From: Pseudomonas sp. PDM15
GTDB taxonomy: Bacteria; Pseudomonadota; Gammaproteobacteria; Pseudomonadales; Pseudomonadaceae
Length of the DNA stretch: 64,000 nt
Reading direction: 5' to 3'
NCBI RefSeq assembly: GCF_014851565.1
Contig: NZ_JACVAA010000001.1
Location: 310,001-374,000, forward strand
Position numbers and translations under genes: made by a program. The notes beneath the pieces were generated by a model, which saw only the letters and a program-made list of their open reading frames with translations, did not search any database and was not told where the DNA came from. Each line of letters begins with the position of its first letter. Within the stretch, counting starts at the first letter, position 1. Of this stretch, positions 7,965-17,200 are shown piece by piece.

Positions 7965-10682
7965 GTGACCGATCTTTCCAGCTCGCCCGGCCTCGCCAGC
8001 GTCCCGGTTCCTACCGGCGAGCCGCGTTTCTTCAGACCTCCGCTACCGGCCGGCCATGTGCGTCGGCCGCGCCTGTGCGAGCGTCTGGAACAAGGCATGG
8101 CCGGGCGCCTGCTACTGGTTTGCGCACCGGCTGGATTCGGCAAGAGCTCCTTGGCCGTGGAGTTCTGCGAGCGTCTGCCCGCGCAGTGGCAGAGCCTGTG
8201 GCTGAGCCTGAATCGTCGCGACAGCGATCCCGGACGCTTCCTCGAGCGTCTGCTGGAGGGGCTGCGCCAGCATTTCCCGCGGATCGGCGAGGAGGCCCTG
8301 GGTATGCTGAAGATGCGCCAGCGCCACCAGCCCTTCGCCTTCGAGGAGTGGCTGGACGGCCTGCTCGACGAGCTGGGCGAGCACCTCGATCCGCACCACC
8401 CGCTGCTGCTGGTGCTGGACGACTACCACTTGGCTCAGGGCGCGGTGCTGGATCGCTGCCTGCAGTTCTTCCTCAACCATCTGCCGGCCGGCATGCTGGT
8501 GCTGGTGACCAGCCGTCAGCGTCCCGACTGGCATCTGGCGCGCCTGCGCCTGTCGCGGCAACTGCTGGAGCTGCAGGAGCAGGACCTGCGCCTGACCCTG
8601 GACGAGACCCGCGAGCTGTTCTGCGCCCAAGGTGCCGAGCTGCCCGGCGAGGCGTTGGACAGTCTGTTGCAACGCAGCGAGGGCTGGGTTGCGGGCCTGC
8701 GCCTGTGGCTGCTGGCCGCCAGCGAGGGCGAACGCGATCTGCACGGCGCCCAGGGCATGATTCGCGACTATCTGCTGGAAGAGGTCATCGAGCGTCAGCC
8801 TCCCGAACTGCAGGCCTTCCTCTACGACACCGCCTGCCTCGAGCGCTTCTGCGCCGAGCTGTGCGATGCGGTGCGCGACAGCCACGACAGCAGCGCCATC
8901 CTCCAGCACCTGCAAGCTCACCAGGTGTTCCTGGTGCCGCTGGACGATCAGGGTCGCTGGTTCCGCTATCACCATCTGTTTTCCGACCTGCTGCGGGCCA
9001 ACCCGGCCAGCCAGCTGTCGCAACCCCCGGCACGCCTGCATTTGCGTGCGTGCCGCTGGTTCAGCAGTCAGGGCCAGCTGGACGAGGCGGTCGAGCAGGC
9101 GCTGCGTGCCGGGCAGCCGGATGTGGCGGCCAGCCTGGTGCAGAACTTCTCCGAAGAGCATCTGCTGGCCGAACAGAACGTCGCCATGCTGCTGCGTTGG
9201 AAGATGGACCTGCCGGACAGCCTGCTGACCAGCACGCCGCGCCTGATCCTGCTGTATAGCTGGGCCCTGGCACTGGCCTGCCAGCTGGATGCGGCGGAGG
9301 ACCTGGCCAATAACCTGGTGCGCTTCCTGCCGGCTCCCACCGCGGCCGAGCAGCAGTCGCTGCTGGCCCAGTGGCTGGCCGTCAGTGGGGTAATCGCCCG
9401 AGGCCGTGGCGACAGCCAGAATGCCGAACTCTATTGCGCCGAGGCCCTGGCAGGCATGCCGGCGCAACACTACGGCTCGCGCCTGCTGTGTCTCTCCACC
9501 CTGGCCAACCTGGCGGTGGTGCGTGGCGACCTGTGGCGCGCGCGTGGCCTCAATCGCGAGGCACTGGAGCTGGCGCAACGGCAGGACAACCCGTTGTTCG
9601 AGGCCTTCTGTCATTACGATCGCGGCCGGGTCCTGCTGGCGCGCGGCGAGATACTGCGGGCGCTGGAAGAGGTGCGTGCCGGGCTTGAGCGTCTGCGTGG
9701 TCTGTCGCAGCAGCGGGTCTACGCAGTGCGCGCGCGTCTGACTCTCTATGAAGGATTCCTGCTCGCCCTGCGTCTGCAGCCGGAGGAGGCCAGCCGCCGC
9801 CTGCAGGCCGGCATCGCCGAGGCGCGCAGCTGCCGCGACATCAGCCTGCTGATCGGCTACTGCATCCTGGCCAGCCAGGAGGGCAGGGCGGGTCGTTTCA
9901 ATGAGGCCTTTGCCCAGTTGGCCGAGGCCGAGCGCCTGATGCATATCTGGGACGTGCCGCCGGTGTATTACCTGGCGATGATCACCGTGACCAAGTGCGA
10001 GCTGTGGCTCAGCCAGGGCCAGGTCGATCTGGCCAATGCCTGGCTGCTGCGTCTGGCGGAGACCTACGGTGGTGAGCAGGCGGCCGCCGCGCCGGAGTTT
10101 CATCCGCAGTTGCCGCTGCATATCGAGCTGCAGCGCGCAGCGCTCGAGCGTCGTCAGGGCCAGCCGGAAGCCGCCGAGCGGCGCCTGCGCGCCCTGGTGC
10201 TGCGTGCCCAGGCCCAGGGTGGGCAATTGCTGGGCGTATTCGCCCAGGTGCAGTTGAGCCTGCTGCTGTTTGCCGGTGGGCGCGAGCGTGATGCCCAGCA
10301 GCAGTTGCTGACCAGTTTCGAGACAGCCCGGGGCGGTACGCTGCTGCCGTTCTATGAGCTGCTCGCCCACCAGCCGACATGGTTGCGGGCGCAGTTGCAG
10401 ACGGCGCCAGCAAGCCCGCTGAGCGAGGCCCTGCGCCAGCGCCTGCCGGCGGAAGTCGAGGCCGAGCCGCTGCCCAGTGGCGCGACGGAAGCGCTCAGCA
10501 CCCGCGAGTTGGCGGTGCTGCGCCTGATCGCCCTGGGTTGCTCCAACCAGGAGATCAGCGAGCGCCTGTTCATCTCCCTGCACACGGTCAAGACCCACGC
10601 CCGCCACATCAACAGCAAGCTCGGCGTCGAACGGCGCACCCAGGCGGTGGCCCGAGCCAAGGGCTTGGGCCTGCTCAGCTGA
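7965..10682 (+). CDS. MalT/AlkS-type LuxR-family ATP-dependent regulator (copy 1)
   Basis: A 905-residue STAND-class transcription activator. The N-terminal NTPase domain has Walker A APAGFGKSS (residues 54-62) and Walker B LLLVLDDYH. The middle is an Arg/Leu-rich helical repeat sensor region of the MalT TPR type. The C-terminal 65 residues are a LuxR helix-turn-helix (STRELAVLRLIALG, then SLHTVKTHARHINSKLG). Such proteins bind ATP and an effector, oligomerise and activate promoters; AlkS, which controls alkane genes, is a relative. Position directly after the DUF1302-DUF1329 unit suggests it controls that unit. The start is a GTG at 7965-7967. The 3' end overlaps the convergent hydrolase gene by 8 bp. 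The effector is unknown; a medium-chain lipid product is a guess. Confidence 0.9.
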   Translation: MTDLSSSPGLASVPVPTGEPRFFRPPLPAGHVRRPRLCERLEQGMAGRLLLVCAPAGFGKSSLAVEFCERLPAQWQSLWLSLNRRDSDPGRFLERLLEGLRQHFPRIGEEALGMLKMRQRHQPFAFEEWLDGLLDELGEHLDPHHPLLLVLDDYHLAQGAVLDRCLQFFLNHLPAGMLVLVTSRQRPDWHLARLRLSRQLLELQEQDLRLTLDETRELFCAQGAELPGEALDSLLQRSEGWVAGLRLWLLAASEGERDLHGAQGMIRDYLLEEVIERQPPELQAFLYDTACLERFCAELCDAVRDSHDSSAILQHLQAHQVFLVPLDDQGRWFRYHHLFSDLLRANPASQLSQPPARLHLRACRWFSSQGQLDEAVEQALRAGQPDVAASLVQNFSEEHLLAEQNVAMLLRWKMDLPDSLLTSTPRLILLYSWALALACQLDAAEDLANNLVRFLPAPTAAEQQSLLAQWLAVSGVIARGRGDSQNAELYCAEALAGMPAQHYGSRLLCLSTLANLAVVRGDLWRARGLNREALELAQRQDNPLFEAFCHYDRGRVLLARGEILRALEEVRAGLERLRGLSQQRVYAVRARLTLYEGFLLALRLQPEEASRRLQAGIAEARSCRDISLLIGYCILASQEGRAGRFNEAFAQLAEAERLMHIWDVPPVYYLAMITVTKCELWLSQGQVDLANAWLLRLAETYGGEQAAAAPEFHPQLPLHIELQRAALERRQGQPEAAERRLRALVLRAQAQGGQLLGVFAQVQLSLLLFAGGRERDAQQQLLTSFETARGGTLLPFYELLAHQPTWLRAQLQTAPASPLSEALRQRLPAEVEAEPLPSGATEALSTRELAVLRLIALGCSNQEISERLFISLHTVKTHARHINSKLGVERRTQAVARAKGLGLLS

Positions 10683-11508
10683 TTTCGGCCACCGCGTCGA
10701 ACTCGCGGCGTGTCTCCAGGATCAGTTGCAGGTTGTCGTGCTGCCAGGGATGGAAGTCCGCCCGGTAGAAGTCGAAGTAGGCGCGCACCAGCGGGCGCAG
10801 GATGCCACGACTGCCCCATAGCCAGGTCAGGCCATCGCGCCAGATGCGCCAGCTCGCCAGCAGACCGTCGCGGCGCAGCATGTGCACCAGCCCCTTGATC
10901 GTATCCAGGGTAAAGAAGAAGGTGCTCTGCAGCATGGCGCGACGACGCATCCACAGTTGCCCGCAGACCTGCTGGTAGAGGTCGAAGGCCACCGCCTTGT
11001 GTTCGCTCTCCTCCAGCGCGTGCCAGCGCCACAGACGCGCCATGTCCGGATCTGCCCCGGCCAGCCAGTCGGGGTTCTGCAGGATGGCGTCGGCCATGAT
11101 CGCCGTCAGGTGCTCCACTGCCGTGGTGGCCGCCAGGTGCACCTTGGGTGGCAGGTGCTTGCGCACGAAGGCCAGGCGCCGCTTCAGGCGGCGCTCCAGA
11201 TAGTCGAGGTCATAGCCGGTGGCGCGCAGGGCGTCGCTGTAGTGCTGGTGTTCGCGGCTGTGATGCGCCTCCTGGCCGATGAAGCCGCGGATTTGCGCCA
11301 GCTGCTGCGGGTCGCTCACCTGTTCGCGGTAGGCACGTACCGAGTCGATGAAGAAGCGCTCGCCATCGGGGAAGAGCAGCGACATGGCATCGAAAAAATG
11401 GCTCTTGAACGCGTCGCCGCCGTGCCAGTGGCGAGCCCAGGGCGAGGGCAGGTTGAACTCGGGCTGGCGCGGCGTGATCTGCAGGTCGTGCGGGGTAGGG
11501 CTGTGCAT
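10675..11508 (-). CDS. Predicted metal-dependent hydrolase (PF10118/COG3687 type)
   Basis: A 277-residue cytosolic protein with paired acidic/histidine motifs, QEAHHSREH in the N-terminal half and LEESEHKAVAFD in the centre, which could ligate a di-metal site in a helical bundle. This matches the family annotated as predicted metal-dependent hydrolases, whose reaction is not known to me. An in-frame ATG 12 bp upstream (11518-11520) exists, but the GGGAGG between the two ATGs is an ideal RBS for the inner one, so I start at 11508. The gene diverges from the AraC regulator at 11632, and its end overlaps the MalT-type gene. Confidence 0.75.
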   Translation of the reverse strand: MHSPTPHDLQITPRQPEFNLPSPWARHWHGGDAFKSHFFDAMSLLFPDGERFFIDSVRAYREQVSDPQQLAQIRGFIGQEAHHSREHQHYSDALRATGYDLDYLERRLKRRLAFVRKHLPPKVHLAATTAVEHLTAIMADAILQNPDWLAGADPDMARLWRWHALEESEHKAVAFDLYQQVCGQLWMRRRAMLQSTFFFTLDTIKGLVHMLRRDGLLASWRIWRDGLTWLWGSRGILRPLVRAYFDFYRADFHPWQHDNLQLILETRREFDAVAEIS

Positions 11509-11631
11509 GCGGCCTCCCATCTTGTTGTTATGGCTTGGTCGGACTATGGGCTTGCCGGCTTTTCGCGGACAAGGTTATCTTCAGCCAATATTCAGGTCAT
11601 ATCCGGCCACTGGCGACTATGGCGAACGCTG

Positions 11632-12675
11632 ATGAGCAGACCCCTGAACCTGCATTCCGAACTAGTGCCGATTACCTATGCCGAGGCGCTGCTGCAGCTG
11701 GCCGGTGAGTTCGGTGTCGAGCGTGAGCGCCTGCTCGGCACTGCCAGCTTGCGTGCGGAGCTGCTGCTCAACCCTACGGGCCGGCTGTCCCTGGCCAACT
11801 TCCACCAGCTGGCCGGTGCCGCCTTGCTGTTGTGCGACGAGCCGGCCCTGGGCCTGCTGCTCGGCCTGCGCCTGAACGCCTCGGCCCACGGCATTCTCGG
11901 CTACGCGCTGCTATCCAGCGCCAACCTCGGGCGCGCCGTGCAGTTCGCGTTGAGGTACTACCGGGTGCTGGGGCTGACCTTCGAACTGGAACTGGTGGAC
12001 AACCCGGATTCGCTGGAGCTGCGCGCCAGCGAGTCGATTCCACTGGGCGTGCTCGGTCGCTTCGCTGCCGAAGGTCTGTTCGGCAGCCTGTACGGCATTG
12101 CCCAGTTCCTCCTTGGCGAGCGTCCGCAGGACGTGCAGGTCGGCTTCGCCTATTCCGCGCCCGAGCATGCCGCCCGTTATGAAGAGGCTTTCGATGTGCG
12201 GGCCCAGTTCGATCAGCCTTGGCACTGGTTCCGTCTGCCGCGTCATTACCTGGATCGCCCCATGGCCCTGGCCAACCCGGCCACCATGCAGATGTGTGAA
12301 CAGCAGTGTGAGGCGCTGCTGGCCACCCTGGATGTACAGGAGGGGCTGCTCAGCCGCCTGCGCCGCTTGTTGCTGGCCCGTCCCGGTGATTTTCCAAATC
12401 TCGACAGCGCCGCAAGTGCCTTGCACACCAGCGGGCGTAGCCTGCGCCGGCACCTGTCCGCCGCCGGCACCAGCTACCAGCAGGTGCTGGACGAGGTGCG
12501 CAAGCGCCTGGCCCTGCAGTATCTGGAAACCACCCACCTGCCGTTGTTCGAGATCGCCCTGCTGTTGGGCTTCAGCGACCCGTCCAACTTCCGCCGGGCC
12601 TTCCGCAAATGGACGGGCAGGGCACCGAAGGATTATCGTGCGCGGCCCGTGCCAGCCGAGGAGACCTCCAGATGA
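11632..12675 (+). CDS. AraC-family regulator with arabinose-binding-like N-domain (OruR-like)
   Basis: A 347-residue regulator: an N-terminal sensor domain of the PF12625 type (residues about 20-210) and a C-terminal AraC double helix-turn-helix (about 240-340; FEIALLLGFSDPSNFRRAFRKWTG is the second helix-turn-helix). The reading frame is open upstream but that sequence is antisense to the neighbouring gene; the ATG at 11632 gives the expected length. The TGA overlaps the MBL hydrolase start (ATGA at 12672-12675), so the two are translationally coupled. The setting ahead of an OmpA lipoprotein gene fits my memory of oruR (ornithine utilisation) in P. aeruginosa, but that identity is inference. 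The divergent hydrolase gene is a possible target. Confidence 0.85.
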   Translation: MSRPLNLHSELVPITYAEALLQLAGEFGVERERLLGTASLRAELLLNPTGRLSLANFHQLAGAALLLCDEPALGLLLGLRLNASAHGILGYALLSSANLGRAVQFALRYYRVLGLTFELELVDNPDSLELRASESIPLGVLGRFAAEGLFGSLYGIAQFLLGERPQDVQVGFAYSAPEHAARYEEAFDVRAQFDQPWHWFRLPRHYLDRPMALANPATMQMCEQQCEALLATLDVQEGLLSRLRRLLLARPGDFPNLDSAASALHTSGRSLRRHLSAAGTSYQQVLDEVRKRLALQYLETTHLPLFEIALLLGFSDPSNFRRAFRKWTGRAPKDYRARPVPAEETSR

Positions 12676-13316
12676 CCGCCGCCCCGCAACCCAGCCTGAT
12701 CCGCGAGACCTTCCCGGTCGGCCCGCTGCAGTGCAACTGCACCATCATCGGCGACCCGGTAAGCAAGAAGGCCATAGTCGTCGATCCGGGCGGCAACCCC
12801 GACCTGATCATGGCGCGCCTGGAGGCCCACGGCCTCAAGGTGGTCAGCATCATCCACACCCATGCGCACCTGGACCATTTCCTCGCCTCCGGACAGATGA
12901 AGGAAAAGACCGGCGCCAGCCTGCACCTGCACAAGGAAGACCAGTTCCTCTGGGACAACCTGGAGATGCAGTGCCAGATGTTCGGCGTGCCCTACACCCC
13001 GGTGCCGGCGCCGGACCAGTGGCTGGCCGACGACGAGGAGCTGGCCTGCGGCTGCGGTGTGGCCCTGCATACTCCCGGACACACGCCCGGCTCCACCAGC
13101 TTCTGGTTCCCCGAGGCCAAGCTGCTGATCGCCGGCGATACCCTGTTCCGCCGCGGCATCGGCCGCACCGATCTGTGGGGCGGCGACTACGCCACCATCG
13201 AGCGCTCGATCAAGCGCCTCTACACGCTGGATGAGGACGCCACCGTGGTCACCGGCCATGGCCCGGACACCCGCCTGGGCGACGAGATGCGCGAGAATCC
13301 GTTCATTCGCGCCTGA
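12672..13316 (+). CDS. MBL-fold metallo-hydrolase (YcbL/glyoxalase II-like)
   Basis: A 214-residue cytosolic metallo-beta-lactamase-fold enzyme. The metal motif is complete: H62-T-H64-A-H66-L-D68-H69, with H in LHTPGHTPGS, the bridging Asp in IAGDTLF, and the last His in VVTGHGPDT. The compact size without a C-terminal helical domain points to the YcbL/type II glyoxalase-like group, which hydrolyse thioesters such as S-lactoylglutathione; the substrate is not proven. It is coupled to the upstream AraC gene by an ATGA overlap. The longer open frame starting at 12609 is rejected because it runs inside the AraC C-terminus. Confidence 0.88.
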   Translation: MTAAPQPSLIRETFPVGPLQCNCTIIGDPVSKKAIVVDPGGNPDLIMARLEAHGLKVVSIIHTHAHLDHFLASGQMKEKTGASLHLHKEDQFLWDNLEMQCQMFGVPYTPVPAPDQWLADDEELACGCGVALHTPGHTPGSTSFWFPEAKLLIAGDTLFRRGIGRTDLWGGDYATIERSIKRLYTLDEDATVVTGHGPDTRLGDEMRENPFIRA

Positions 13317-13393
13317 CCGGGAATCTTTGTCTGCCGCTTCGCTCTAACTCGTTGTCGGCTCTTTCGCCGCCAACCCGCTCCAGGAGTACTCCC

Positions 13394-14080
13394 ATGTCTA
13401 CCCCCTCACGCCTGACTCTCGCCGCCCTGCTGTTGGCGCTGCTGACTGGCTGTGCCTCGCAGAATCCCTATGAAAACCAGCCCCAGCAGAGCTCCGGGGG
13501 CATGAGCAAGACCGCCAAGTACGGCGGCCTGGGCGCGCTGGCCGGTGCCGTGGCCGGTGCCGCGATCAACCACGACAACCGGGGCAAGGGCGCGCTGATC
13601 GGCGCCGCGGTGGCCGGCGCGGCCGGTGCCGGCTACGGCTACTACGCGGACAAACAGGAAGAGGAGCTGCGCCGCAGCATGGAAGGCACCGGCGTGGAAG
13701 TGCAGCGCCAGGGCGACACCATCCAGCTGATCATGCCCGGCAACATCACCTTCGCCACCGACTCGGCGGACATCGCCAGCAGCTTCTACAGCCCGCTGAA
13801 CAACCTGGCCACGTCCTTCCGCCAGTACAACCAGAACAGCATCGAGATCGTCGGCCACACCGACAGCACCGGCAACCATGCCTACAACATGAGCCTGTCG
13901 CAGCGCCGCGCGCAGAGCGTGGCCAACTATCTGATGGCCCAGGGCGTCGACGCCTCGCGCCTGAGCACCCGTGGCGCCGGCCCGGATCAGCCGGTGGCCA
14001 GCAATGCCACGGCCGATGGTCGCGCGCAGAATCGCCGGGTCGAAGTCACGCTGCGTCCGTTGCCTGGCGCTCAGTACTGA
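13394..14080 (+). CDS. OmpA-family outer-membrane lipoprotein (YiaD-like)
   Basis: A 228-residue lipoprotein. The signal peptide ends in the lipobox LLTGC (Cys near residue 20). Gly-zipper stretches (GALAGAVAGAAIN and GALIGAAVAGAAGAGYG) span about residues 45-80. The C-terminal OmpA domain (about 105-222) has the peptidoglycan-binding signature EIVGHTDSTGN...LSQRRAQSVANYL, so the protein should tether the outer membrane to peptidoglycan. AGGAG at 13382-13386 fixes the ATG at 13394; the longer frame upstream lacks an RBS. It ends at a terminator and is probably monocistronic. Confidence 0.92.
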   Translation: MSTPSRLTLAALLLALLTGCASQNPYENQPQQSSGGMSKTAKYGGLGALAGAVAGAAINHDNRGKGALIGAAVAGAAGAGYGYYADKQEEELRRSMEGTGVEVQRQGDTIQLIMPGNITFATDSADIASSFYSPLNNLATSFRQYNQNSIEIVGHTDSTGNHAYNMSLSQRRAQSVANYLMAQGVDASRLSTRGAGPDQPVASNATADGRAQNRRVEVTLRPLPGAQY

Positions 14081-14095
14081 TCTGACGCTGTAAAA

Positions 14096-14119
14096 GAAAG
14101 GCCCCGCGAGGGGTCTTTC
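14096..14119 (+). terminator. Probable terminator after the OmpA lipoprotein gene
   Basis: Stem GAAAGGCCCC / GGGGTCTTTC (one G-T pair) with a 4-nt loop 15 bp after the stop codon. The T-run is short. Confidence 0.65.
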
Positions 14120-14272
14120 GCGTTTCTGGGTGATGGCTAAATTCCTTCTTTCTTGCTCGTCTACCTGGGTAAATTCCTGACTACACTCTCAGCAGACAAC
14201 GCGCTCAGCCGCGTGCGAGTCGGTGTGCCTCAGGTGAGCGAGAGGCATGCCGGGGCAGGATCAGGAGACCTC

Positions 14273-17200
14273 ATGGACGACACCGCTCCCACCTTCCACT
14301 CCCGAAAACCCTGGATTCCACTGCTGATCAGTCTGGTTCTGCTGATCGGTCTCGGCGCCCTGGTGTTCTGGCAATGGCGCACCCTCGAACAGAGCAACCG
14401 TCAGACCCAGGAGCAGCGTTTCGCCTTGGCGGTAGACGGGGTCGAGCTCAGCGTGCGTGAGCGCATGCGGGCCTACGAAATGGTGCTGCGCGGCATGGCC
14501 GGGTTGATGGCCGGCAGCGACCAGGTCTCCAACGAGGAGTGGCAGCGGGCTACCGATCAGCTGCAGTTGCAGGAGCAGTACCCAGGCATCCAGGCGCTGT
14601 CCTGGAACCGATACCTGCGGGCCGGCGAGCTGAGCGCCTTCGTCGAACGGGCCCGCACGGCGGGGCGTAGCGACTTCCAGGCTTACCCATCGGGTGAGCG
14701 TGAGGCTTATCTGGTGGTCGAGTTCATCAACCCTCTGGACTGGCGCAACCGTCGCGCGCTGGGCTTCGATATGTACAGCGAGGCGACCCGCCGTACGGCC
14801 ATAGAGCGCGCCCGCGACAGCGGCGAGGCTGTACTCACAGGTCCTTTGCGTCTGCGCCAGGAAACCGAGAAAGACGCGCAGACCGGCATGCTTCTGTACT
14901 TGCCGGTGTTCCGCCTCAATGCCCCGCTGAGCACCCCTGACGAGCGCCGCGAAGTGCTGCATGGCATGGTTGCTGGCACCTTCCGTGTGGCCGACCTGAT
15001 GCACGGCATCCTCGGTAATGGCGGCAGCCAGTTCGAGGTAGAACTGCTCGATCTGGCCGATACCGCCCAGCCTCTGCTCAGCAGGAGCGGCATGCAGTCC
15101 CACAAACCGCGTTTCCGGGCCCAACGCACACTGAGCATCTATGGCCGGGAATGGCAACTCAATGTGGGTAGCACTGCAGCCTACGAGGCTGCTTTGGGGG
15201 ACGCAGATCTGCCCATCAGTCTGGGTACCGGCCTGCTGGCCGCATTGCTGCTGTCGCTGCTGGTCGGCGGCTTCCTGTTCCTGCGTGATCGCGCCCTGGG
15301 CGACAGCGAGCGGCAGCGCCAGAAGCTGCGCGAGAGCGAGGGGCGCTTTCGCCTGGTGGTCGAGGCCTCGCCCAATGCCATCGTGCTGGTCGACGGCAGC
15401 GGCAAGGTGGTCATGGTCAACCGCCAGGTAGAGCTGTTGTTCGGTTACGAGCGCGACGATCTGCTCGGCCAGCCGGTGGAGCGTCTGCTGCCGGAACAAC
15501 TGCGCCAGGGCCATCCGGCCATGCGCCAGGCCTTCATGAAGGCCCCCGAGCAACGGCGTATGGGCGGCAACCGCGAGCTGTTCGGCCAACACCGCGATGG
15601 TCGCCTGATTCCCCTGGAGGTCGGTCTGGCGCCGATCCGCGTCGGCGAGGAGATGCTGGTGCAGGCGGTGATCATCGACATCAGCGAGCGCAAAGCCGCC
15701 GAAGAGCGCTTCCGTCTGGTGGTGGAAGCCTCGCCCAATGCCATCGTGCTGGTCGACGGCAAGGGCCGGTTGAGCATGGTCAACCGCCAGACCGAGCAGA
15801 TGTTCGGCTACGAGCGCGCCGAGATGCTCGGCCAGCCGGTGGAGATGCTTCTGCCGGAAGCCGCCCGCGCCCAGCACCCGAGCTTGCGTGACGGCTTCAT
15901 CAAGGATCCGTCGCCGCGGCGCATGGGGGGCAACCGCGAGCTGTTCGGCCAGCACCGCGATGGTCGGTTGATTCCCCTGGAAGTCGGCCTGTCGCCGATC
16001 CGTGCCGACGGCGAGCGCCTGGTGCAGGCGGTGATCATCGACATCAGCGAGCGCAAGGCCGCCGAACAGCGCCTGCGCGAGCAGGCCGAGCAGCTGGCCC
16101 TGGCCAACCGCTACAAGTCGGAATTCCTCGCCAACATGTCCCACGAGCTGCGCACGCCCCTCAACAGCATCCTGATCCTCAGCGAGCAGCTGCGCCACAA
16201 TGTGGCCGGCAACCTGACCGAGAAGCAGGTCAAGCATGCGGACATCATCTACAAGGCCGGCAACGACCTGCTGCAGCTGATCAACGACGTGCTCGACCTG
16301 GCCAAGATCGAGGCCGGGCGAGTGCAGCTCAAGCTCGAGCCGCTGAACATCCACGATCTGCTGGTGGAGCTGGATTCCAGCCTGCGGCCGATGGCCGAGA
16401 TCAAGGGGCTGCGCCTGCTCACCCACCTGGAACCGGGCGTAGCGCGGATGATCCACAGCGACCGCGGGCGCCTGCAGCAGATCCTGCGCAACCTGCTGTC
16501 CAACGCCCTCAAGTTCACCGAGCACGGCGATGTGGAGCTGAGCATCGGCCAGTCGCCGGTATCCCTCGACGACGAGCGCGAGACCCTGCAGTTCATCGTG
16601 CGCGACAGCGGCATCGGCATTGACCCGGCGCAGCACGAGCGCATCTTCCAGGCCTTCCAGCAAATCGACGGCTCCACCAGTCGCCGTTTCGGTGGCACCG
16701 GCCTGGGACTGGCCATCACCCGCCAGTTGGTCGAGGTTCTGGGTGGGCAGATCAGTTTGGAGAGCACGCCAGGGCGGGGCTCGCGCTTTATCGTGCGGCT
16801 GCCGGTGGTGGCGCTGAATCCGGTGGAGAAGGAGGACGAATCGCTCAGTGCCACACCGCAACGCAGTGGCAGCGGACCGGCGATGCTGATCGTCGAGGAC
16901 GATCCCAACTTCGCCGCGGTGATTGCCGAGGAGGCCCAGGCCCACGGCTTCTCCAGCGTGCACTGCCGCAACGGTAAGCAGGCCATCGGCCTGCTGCAGA
17001 GCGAGCGCTTCGTCGCGGTGATCCTCGACATCCTGCTGCCGGACATCAGCGGCTGGCAGATATACCGACGCCTGCGCGGGTTGGTGCAATACCGCGACGT
17101 GCCGGTGCACATTGTCTCCTGCGTGCCGCAACCGCAGGACTGGCACAGCGACGGCACGCGCTATCTGGTCAAACCGGTGGCGCGCCAGGACCTGGAGCGG

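Noticed and set aside
8112-10607. 831-codon minus-strand open frame
   Set aside because: Antisense shadow of the MalT-type regulator gene.
14261-17146. 961-codon minus-strand open frame
   Set aside because: Antisense to the hybrid kinase; low-complexity Gln/His/Leu-rich product without family features.
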